Below are positions 58,316-64,000 of a stretch of DNA of 64,000 bases, piece after piece. The notes under the pieces were generated by a model that was not told the origin of the DNA, searched no databases, and worked only from the letters and a program-made list of their open reading frames with translations. A program made the translations under genes and the position numbers. Each line of letters starts with the position of its first letter. The first letter of the stretch is position 1. The DNA is from Leadbetterella lacustris (GTDB lineage Bacteria; Bacteroidota; Bacteroidia; Cytophagales; Spirosomataceae), in the NCBI GenBank assembly GCA_965234335.1, contig OZ248457.1:62001-126000 (forward strand), written 5' to 3'.

Positions 58316-59611
58316 CTATAAATTGTTTAATTCTGCTACTAAATATGTGCTTCCGCCTACAAATATAATATCTTTTGGCTTGGCTATGGTTTTTACATGG
58401 CTTAGAGCTTCGTTTACATTGATAAAAATACTTGATTCTAAGCCATATTTATGTGCCTCAGTTTGTAGTTCTGATGGCGAAAGGGCCCTAAAAGAATCAA
58501 AAGTTGTAAAATAATAGGAAGCATCTATGGGAAATAGGTTCAAAACCTTCTCCAAATCCTTGTCTTTTACGAAACCTAAGACAAAATGCATTTTGGCCTT
58601 TTTGAAGTCTAATAGTTTATTGATTGTGACTTTCAATGCGTGTTCGTTGTGCCCTGTATCACAAATTATTAGTGGTGATGTACTTAGAATTTGCCACCGG
58701 CCTTTCAATTGTGTATTTTTCACCACGTTTTTAATGCCCTCAGCTAGATTTTCTGATGATATATTAAATCCTAATTTAATTAGCAAATTAGTACTAGCCA
58801 TTACACCAATAATATTTTGCTTTTGATACTCTCCGACTAAACCTGACTGTATTACATGAACCTCTTGGGTATTTTTATCTTTGATATGTAGCTTCAATAA
58901 TTCCAAATCACTATTTTCTTCTAATATTTCATAGTTTTCGAATGCAGAAATGAGTATTGTTTCCTTTAAATTAGCTTCAAATTGAAAAACCGGATAGGTT
59001 TCAGGGTGATATTCCGATATAATTACTGGAGTTGTTGACTTTATTATTCCTGCCTTCTCATTAGCTATTTTTGGTAATGTATCTCCCAATATGTCCATGT
59101 GATCATAGCCTATATTAGTAATAAGCGAAAGAATCACATTGCTAATTATGTTAGTAGAGTCGTATCTTCCACCTAGTCCTACTTCTATAACTGCTATATC
59201 AACTTTTTCTTGACTAAAAAGCTTAAAAGCCAAAGCGACTGAGAGTTCGAAAAATGAAGGATTTATTTTTTTAATTAATTCTAGGTGATTCTCAACAAAG
59301 TCCACAACAAAGGATTCCTCCACCATCTGACCGTTTATCCGGAACCGCTCTCTGAAGTCTTTTAAATGTGGTGAAGTGTAAAGTCCAACTTTATATCCGC
59401 TTTCTATCAATATCGAAGCCAGAAAGTGCGAACTACTTCCCTTACCATTGGTCCCCGCAATATGAATGCTTTTGAAGTCGTTCTGTGGGCTACCCAAGGC
59501 CTCTAACAATGCTGAAATGTTGGTAAGTTTTGGCTTGAGGGCTTTCTTCCCTATTTTTTGAAAAACAGGTAATTGAGAATACAAGTATTCAATCGTTTCT
59601 AAATATGTCAT
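58316..59611 (-). CDS. folC: Dihydrofolate synthase / folylpolyglutamate synthase
   Basis: FolC adds glutamate to dihydropteroate and folates. The 431-residue protein is a Mur-ligase relative with the P-loop HIAGTNGKGSSSHFL near 50-65, VGLYTSPHLKDFRERFRING, ALAFKLFSQEKVDIAVIEVGLGGRYDSTN and LKGRWQIL. The C-terminal domain has CDTGHNEHAL. Its length is normal. It lies 5 bp after the TonB-like gene and 2 bp before trmB. Confidence 0.94.
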   Translation of the reverse strand: MTYLETIEYLYSQLPVFQKIGKKALKPKLTNISALLEALGSPQNDFKSIHIAGTNGKGSSSHFLASILIESGYKVGLYTSPHLKDFRERFRINGQMVEESFVVDFVENHLELIKKINPSFFELSVALAFKLFSQEKVDIAVIEVGLGGRYDSTNIISNVILSLITNIGYDHMDILGDTLPKIANEKAGIIKSTTPVIISEYHPETYPVFQFEANLKETILISAFENYEILEENSDLELLKLHIKDKNTQEVHVIQSGLVGEYQKQNIIGVMASTNLLIKLGFNISSENLAEGIKNVVKNTQLKGRWQILSTSPLIICDTGHNEHALKVTINKLLDFKKAKMHFVLGFVKDKDLEKVLNLFPIDASYYFTTFDSFRALSPSELQTEAHKYGLESSIFINVNEALSHVKTIAKPKDIIFVGGSTYLVAELNNL

Positions 59612-59616
59612 GGCAG

Positions 59617-60573
59617 TTATGCTCCTCTCGTAATGTTTATGGTAATTGTACCATTGGAGTTTCCATTTGGATTTCCTTCAGGAATAAGATTTGCTTTTAG
59701 TTTTCTTTTTATTTGCTCTTTGTAATAGTTTGTAATGGAAGGACTCAGCGAGCTCTCTTGAACCGAAATTGCAATCACTTCACCTGTTTCGTCAATAACC
59801 ACTTTAAATCTAATTCTTCCAGTTTCACTAGAATTATCTTTAGGGATATTTAGTGGGCCTTTGTTCTTCCAACCGGAAATACTCACGGAAGCACCACTGC
59901 TACCGCCCCCCTTTCCTGGGTTGCCATATAAACTTTTTCCATCTAACGTACCTCGTGGGTCTCCTTTATCACCAACCTCGCCCGGTTTTCCGTCTCCATT
60001 GTTATTTCCACCTACTCCAGACCTTGTACCGGTGGTTCCGTTTGAACCTGAGGTGCCAGAACTTGGTTTTTTGAATAGTGATCCGTTGTCAACCGTTCGT
60101 TGTGGTTGCGGTGGTGTAGAGTTAGTGGCTGTTTTAGTAGTAGTCGTTTTTGAGGTTTCTAATGAAGGCTTAGTACTTGGTTTTGTGGTTTCCGATGGTT
60201 TTTTTACTGTAACTTTCGAATCCTCATCTGCTGTCAATATTTTTGATGGTGACGGTGGCGTTTTAACCGCAGGAGCTACTGACTTTGTTGCAACAACTTT
60301 TGTTGGCGTAATAATTTTGTTTTCAGCCGGTTTTACGTCATAATTGTTTTTCGAAGGATTGGCTTTATTTGTGGTTTGAATATCACCCGAACCCACTAAA
60401 TCAACGCCATAGTTAAGATCTACACCCATTGCAATAGGTTCTGCAAGGGGTTCGTAGGCTATTTTAATTAGATAAAGTGACAAGAGAATCAAACTATAAA
60501 GTACCACACTTATTCCTGCTGCTTTGGCTTGGTACTTGTCGCTTTCAATATCGTTTAGTGCTTCCACAATCAA
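59617..60573 (-). CDS. TonB-like energy transducer
   Basis: The 318-residue protein has a short cytoplasmic N-terminus and one transmembrane helix (about 20-38). A long Pro/Lys/Thr/Ser/Gly-rich periplasmic stretch (about 60-220, with KPSETTKPSTKPSLETSKTT and a Gly-rich part GTTGTRSGVGGNNNG) follows, then a C-terminal TonB-type fold (GRIRFKVVIDETGEVIAISV, ITNYYKEQIKRKLKANLIPEG). This is the layout of a TonB-family protein; exbB/exbD are not in the window. It is next to an outer-membrane barrel gene, which could be its client. Confidence 0.75.
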   Translation of the reverse strand: MIVEALNDIESDKYQAKAAGISVVLYSLILLSLYLIKIAYEPLAEPIAMGVDLNYGVDLVGSGDIQTTNKANPSKNNYDVKPAENKIITPTKVVATKSVAPAVKTPPSPSKILTADEDSKVTVKKPSETTKPSTKPSLETSKTTTTKTATNSTPPQPQRTVDNGSLFKKPSSGTSGSNGTTGTRSGVGGNNNGDGKPGEVGDKGDPRGTLDGKSLYGNPGKGGGSSGASVSISGWKNKGPLNIPKDNSSETGRIRFKVVIDETGEVIAISVQESSLSPSITNYYKEQIKRKLKANLIPEGNPNGNSNGTITINITRGA

Positions 60574-60579
60574 AAATTG

Positions 60580-61563
60580 TTAATTATTTTCATAAACGGC
60601 TTTTTCGCCAGTTAATTGTTCTATTTTCTTAATAAACTCATTGGCTTGCTCTTCTGAACTTGCAGTTACAAAAAGTTTATACTTCCCTCCGGCACGTCTA
60701 ACTTTGGCAGGAATTCCATTTTCTGCCAAATATTCCGCTAGATTGTCCACGTTTTCTTTAACTTTGAATACACCTATACCTACTATGTGACTTTTTCGGG
60801 TGGAATCTATAAGCTCCTCTTTACTTTCAGGATTACTATTTTTTTCACTTCTATTGAAATCTTTTTTGGAAGATAGTTCGGTTTCTTCTAAACTAGGATT
60901 TGAATTAGAATATAATATTTTTTGAATTGTGGCCAAAGAATCTATGTCTTCTACCATGTTTTGCTTTTCGGTCTTTTTATTGTTTGGTTTTATAAAAACA
61001 GTATATGCTAAGGTTGTAATAATGATGAACAGCGGAATAAGGTAAAGTAATGATCTTAAGTAGTTTTTTGGCTTTGAACCGGAATATTCTGAATCATAAT
61101 CAACATTATCGTCTTGATTGTCTATTTCAGTTATTTCATTTATTGTGAAAGATGAAGCAGCGGTATTTCGATTCTCTTGATGAATCGAGTCTTTTTCAAT
61201 TTTCCTTTCAGAATAAAAGAGAATTTCCTGATTTTCATTTCTGTAGAAAGTTCCAAGGTTTTCCCACTCGAACTTATTATTGATAACCAAACTAGACCTA
61301 AAATGATTAAGAAAGTCGTAATAACTTGCTTTCACGAGTTCAACCGGTCGGCTAATTTTTTTGGACAAAAGTTCGAATAACTTATTGTCTTCATCTCTAT
61401 CTATTAGCTGATTGAACTCAAGGTATTTTTTTGGCATGACAATATCACCATTATCATCAAAGTAAGGTTTTGAATATCCTGCTAAAAATGAACCAATACC
61501 TGGCAGGACTAAGAAATCCTGTTCTTGGATTAAATGTTGTATATCATACTGTATGCTATGCAT
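60580..61563 (-). CDS. HU-like/SPOR-domain membrane protein
   Basis: The 327-residue protein starts with a domain like the CCDC81/HU prokaryotic fold (HSIQYDIQHLIQEQDFLVLPGIGSFLA; a second unit KKISRPVELVKASYYDFLNHFR...ENLGTFY). A spacer is followed by one transmembrane helix (about 169-188), a linker, and a C-terminal SPOR-type domain (about 255-323: IGVFKVKENVDNLAEYLAENGIPAKV). SPOR domains bind denuded peptidoglycan at the septum, so a role linking the nucleoid or cytoplasm to septal wall is possible, but this is inference. This combination is known from Bacteroidota. Confidence 0.82.
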   Translation of the reverse strand: MHSIQYDIQHLIQEQDFLVLPGIGSFLAGYSKPYFDDNGDIVMPKKYLEFNQLIDRDEDNKLFELLSKKISRPVELVKASYYDFLNHFRSSLVINNKFEWENLGTFYRNENQEILFYSERKIEKDSIHQENRNTAASSFTINEITEIDNQDDNVDYDSEYSGSKPKNYLRSLLYLIPLFIIITTLAYTVFIKPNNKKTEKQNMVEDIDSLATIQKILYSNSNPSLEETELSSKKDFNRSEKNSNPESKEELIDSTRKSHIVGIGVFKVKENVDNLAEYLAENGIPAKVRRAGGKYKLFVTASSEEQANEFIKKIEQLTGEKAVYENN

Positions 61564-61575
61564 TTATTAGGGAAT

Positions 61576-63276
61576 TTATAAAGCTACGTTAATGCCAGCG
61601 ACAAAGTTAAGCCCCAATTGCGGATAATCGTAATATCTCTGATAATTTTGACCTACAATATTGTTTAATTTTACAAATGCCGAAAATTGTTTGCTAAATA
61701 AATAGGTGAATTCTGTATTCACATCAATTATATCTTTCAGTTTAACTGCCTGATTCAACTCCAAATCTTTCGCGTAAATACCAGAAATGTAGTAAATGTC
61801 AAGAGAAGACACCAGTTTATTGGTCAATGTAAAGGTATTTCCCCAACGACCCGTAAAAGCAGGACGATGATAAGCTTTGGTAAACTTCACGGTTTCGTAA
61901 TAATTGTAGTCTAATTTAAGGTTTGATTTCCAATTTTCGAAATTTGAATATCCTATCTCGGCCGAAATATTTACAAAGTCAGTAATGGCGTCTTCGTATT
62001 CAGCCTGAAACTTTGTTACATTAACTGGCTGCTTCGCTGGAGAGAATGTGGTTCCAGGATATTTATTGAAAAAATATAGGTTTTCATACTTCCCATAAGA
62101 TATTTTGGTATTAAAACTTATGCCATTATATAATTCACCTCTACTTCCAATATAAAAATCTTGATTTTTATACGTATTTTTCAAAACCGCTTGCTCCACT
62201 AAGAAAGGATTTTCATTCAAAAACGAGTGCAATGTATTTCTGATAATATCCCCATCAAAACCTATAAAAAAGTACGTCAATGATGATGTTTTATATGAAA
62301 TTGAGGCGGTTGGATACCCTTTAGTAACGTTTATCTTTTCTATCTGCTCATATTCATTTACGGCTTTGAATCCAATTTTAGCAGAGATTCTACCAAAATC
62401 AAATCTAAATGCAGGTTCTATACGATATAGGTTTCTTTTTCTTACAGGATTGATGTCATAACTATCTTCTCGTTGCGTTAAATAAGCTTCTGCATCCAAT
62501 AAAGCAGTGATTTTATCTTCTTTAAGTGGAAAGTAAGCTTTAAATTGTGTTCCCCAATCAATTTCTGAGGCTTGGTAAAAATCAGAAAGCGACTTTATGC
62601 CTGTTGTCAACGAGTAGTCCACTTTTGGTTTAGGGTTTGTATTTTCAAAGGTAGCCGAAAAATTATAAAGATTAATTGCTTGCTTTAAATCTGTCTTGGT
62701 GTAGTCTTGATGTACTTGGGTGTCGTATCCATAGAAATAGTAACCACGATTTTCATAACCCATATCCAATTTTAGTTCGTAATTTTTTTGGTGATATTTG
62801 CCATCCACAGAAATTTTACTGTTTGATGTGGCAGAATTCTCAGCCGCTACAGGGCCTCTTTTAGTAGAATTGTGAAATCCTGAAATGCCGTAGACAAATT
62901 TCTTATTTTGCTCAGAATTGATGTAAGTCTCGGCATAAATCCTTCCGAAATTGCCAAGGCCAACTTTAAAATAGTTATTGTAGCCTATTGCAATGTCATT
63001 GTTTGATTTTTTCGAATCCGGACTTACTACATTCGGAACAAACTTAGTTTCTTCTACAGCGGTAGGTTTCCTATCAAAAAAAGCGTAAGTCATCTTTTTT
63101 TCTTTTTTATCTGTAACTACAGGCGATATCTTATCGATGATTCTATTGGCTTTGGGTAAGACAACTTCTCTATCTTTGGTTATATTTATTTCCTCATTTA
63201 CCACTGTTTTTTGCGAAAAAGCATAAGTGGAAATGAAGGTCAGAACAATTATGGCTTTAAAATGCTGAATATTCAT
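61576..63276 (-). CDS. Outer-membrane beta-barrel protein
   Basis: The 566-residue protein has a signal peptide (about 1-21, ending YAFSQ) and a long beta-strand-rich chain with alternating aromatic/polar residues (NYFKVGLGNFGRIYAETYI, FQAEYEDAITDFVNISAEIGYS, LGLNFVAGINVAL at the end). It resembles the barrel of TonB-dependent receptors, but no TonB box or plug domain is visible at the N-terminus, and the last residue is Leu rather than Phe. It may be a channel or receptor that lost the plug. It lies 12 bp before the SPOR gene and 1 bp after the TPR gene. Confidence 0.7.
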   Translation of the reverse strand: MNIQHFKAIIVLTFISTYAFSQKTVVNEEINITKDREVVLPKANRIIDKISPVVTDKKEKKMTYAFFDRKPTAVEETKFVPNVVSPDSKKSNNDIAIGYNNYFKVGLGNFGRIYAETYINSEQNKKFVYGISGFHNSTKRGPVAAENSATSNSKISVDGKYHQKNYELKLDMGYENRGYYFYGYDTQVHQDYTKTDLKQAINLYNFSATFENTNPKPKVDYSLTTGIKSLSDFYQASEIDWGTQFKAYFPLKEDKITALLDAEAYLTQREDSYDINPVRKRNLYRIEPAFRFDFGRISAKIGFKAVNEYEQIEKINVTKGYPTASISYKTSSLTYFFIGFDGDIIRNTLHSFLNENPFLVEQAVLKNTYKNQDFYIGSRGELYNGISFNTKISYGKYENLYFFNKYPGTTFSPAKQPVNVTKFQAEYEDAITDFVNISAEIGYSNFENWKSNLKLDYNYYETVKFTKAYHRPAFTGRWGNTFTLTNKLVSSLDIYYISGIYAKDLELNQAVKLKDIIDVNTEFTYLFSKQFSAFVKLNNIVGQNYQRYYDYPQLGLNFVAGINVAL

Positions 63277-64000
63277 TTATTTGATAGCTTTTAATTTTTG
63301 TTTAGCTGTTTCTATTGTCTCTTTATTTTCCGAATTCTCAATAATAGAATTCAAAGTAGCCTTTGCCATAAAACTGTCGTCTTTGGCTTGATAGTTATCT
63401 GCAATGAGCAAAAAGGCCTTTTCGTACCAATACACAAAGTCTGAGAAGTCATTTGCTAGCTCTTGAAGTGATTTTATGGAAGCATCGTATTGTTTTTGTT
63501 TGTAGAGCATATCTCCAAGATAGTACTTGGCCTCGGCCCCTGAGAGGTCTTTAGCAAGTTCAATGACAGCATCAAAGCTAGTTTTGGCTTCGGTATATTC
63601 TCTTTTCTGCATGTGGGCCTTTGCTTTGAATAGTATGGCCCGGTTTTTAGCACCCAAAACCGTATTGCCACCCTCCTGAATTAGTTTAGAGCTGTATTCG
63701 ATTACTTTATCGTAGTTTCCTTTAAAATAATATGATTTTATTAATCCCTCTTGGGCTAAGATAACTTCTCTTTGGTTTGAGGTAGAAGCAGCCACTTGTA
63801 AATAGTTTTCAATAGACTCTTCATAGTTTTGGTTTTCGTAATTGATAGAAGCAGCTCTCATGGCCGATTTGGTCAAATATTCTACTTGATTGGCCAAAAT
63901 TATTTCGTTATAATACTTCAGAGCTTCTTTTCTGTTACCAAGTAAGTAATAGGATTCTGCCAATAAGAAATTCGCTTCGCTTGCAGATGTACTCTCTGGA
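63277..64000 (-). CDS. TPR-repeat protein, 5' end beyond the window
   Basis: The frame is open to the window edge, so the 5' part is missing. The visible ~241 residues are TPR-like repeats (SASEANFLLAESYYLLGNRKEALKYY, AEAKYYLGDMLYKQKQYDASI, EKAFLLIADNYQAKDDSFMAKATL) ending with a Lys-rich tail. The upstream codons of the visible part (PESTSASEANFLL) fit the repeat pattern, so a start at the TTG 63963 is unlikely. It is the first visible gene of the minus-strand operon running to trmB. Confidence 0.8.
   Translation of the reverse strand, partial: PESTSASEANFLLAESYYLLGNRKEALKYYNEIILANQVEYLTKSAMRAASINYENQNYEESIENYLQVAASTSNQREVILAQEGLIKSYYFKGNYDKVIEYSSKLIQEGGNTVLGAKNRAILFKAKAHMQKREYTEAKTSFDAVIELAKDLSGAEAKYYLGDMLYKQKQYDASIKSLQELANDFSDFVYWYEKAFLLIADNYQAKDDSFMAKATLNSIIENSENKETIETAKQKLKAIK

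Noticed and set aside
59861..60343. A 160-codon plus-strand frame opposite the TonB-like gene
   Set aside because: It arises from the low-complexity Pro/Gly/Thr-rich region on the other strand.
1..64000. CRISPR arrays, rRNA genes, prophage, toxin-antitoxin pairs
   Set aside because: No regularly spaced repeats, rRNA blocks, phage structural genes or paired small ORFs were seen.

Overview
The window looks like chromosomal core genome of a member of the Bacteroidota, most likely order Cytophagales. The reasons are the low G+C, the near absence of Shine-Dalgarno sequences, and repeated promoter boxes of the Bacteroidota type (TTTG, about 19-20 bases, then TAnnTTTG). Lineage-typical protein forms support this: a DAHP synthase fused to a type II chorismate mutase, an HU-like/SPOR protein, a probable type IX secretion C-terminal domain, DUF4403 and DUF4105 proteins, and a WbqC-like protein. 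No rRNA operon, prophage, CRISPR array or intact transposon was seen.

Layout. 1-5.1 kb: PspC-like protein, a degenerate TrpF-like protein, mnmA, dnaB and phoH. 5-10.4 kb: a secreted M43 metalloprotease, a dCMP-deaminase/AcpH/holA overlap operon, a Nudix hydrolase, a beta-propeller lipoprotein and a small exported protein. 10.5-15.4 kb: fumC, a nucleoside permease-like MFS protein, a truA-GNAT fusion and tsaC/sua5. 15.4-23.3 kb: a large OmpA-family protein, WbqC-like, clpC, DUF4105 and inositol monophosphatase-like genes. 23.3-28.5 kb: a repeat-rich, gene-poor stretch around a DinB/YfiT gene, a 56-residue Cys-rich membrane protein, a queuosine-precursor transporter, a LolD-type ATPase and sucC. 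28.5-40 kb: a Crp/Fnr regulator, DAHPS-CM, proline dehydrogenase-lspA, the lolA-like/purK/purE/LysM operon, a photolyase and an AddB-like nuclease. 40-53.5 kb: tRNA-Ser(UGA), rsmI-fabG-vWA, an alpha-oxoamine synthase, DUF4403, rnpB, rpsP-rimM-trmD, gyrA and a TPR protein. 53.6-55.4 kb: a small accessory patch with an IS1380-type transposase relic and an XRE regulator with clear operator-like repeats. 55.4-64 kb: dapD, gap, and a tight minus-strand operon (TPR, outer-membrane barrel, HU/SPOR, TonB-like, folC, trmB).

Themes. tRNA and translation genes are numerous (mnmA, truA, tsaC, trmD, trmB, rimM, rpsP, rsmI, tRNA-Ser, rnpB, queuosine precursor uptake). Replication is represented by dnaB, holA and gyrA. 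Several genes serve the cell envelope (lspA, LolA/LolD-like, OmpA, TonB, SPOR, T9SS cargo).

The most interesting points are a tRNA-Gln anticodon-arm look-alike in the mnmA leader, the TruA-GNAT fusion, the repeated ATTTACATTTG operator set of the XRE gene, a Cys-cluster micro-protein, and several start codons placed directly behind a promoter box or terminator, implying leaderless or very short leaders. No complete, obviously new multigene system was seen; most of the window is ordinary housekeeping.
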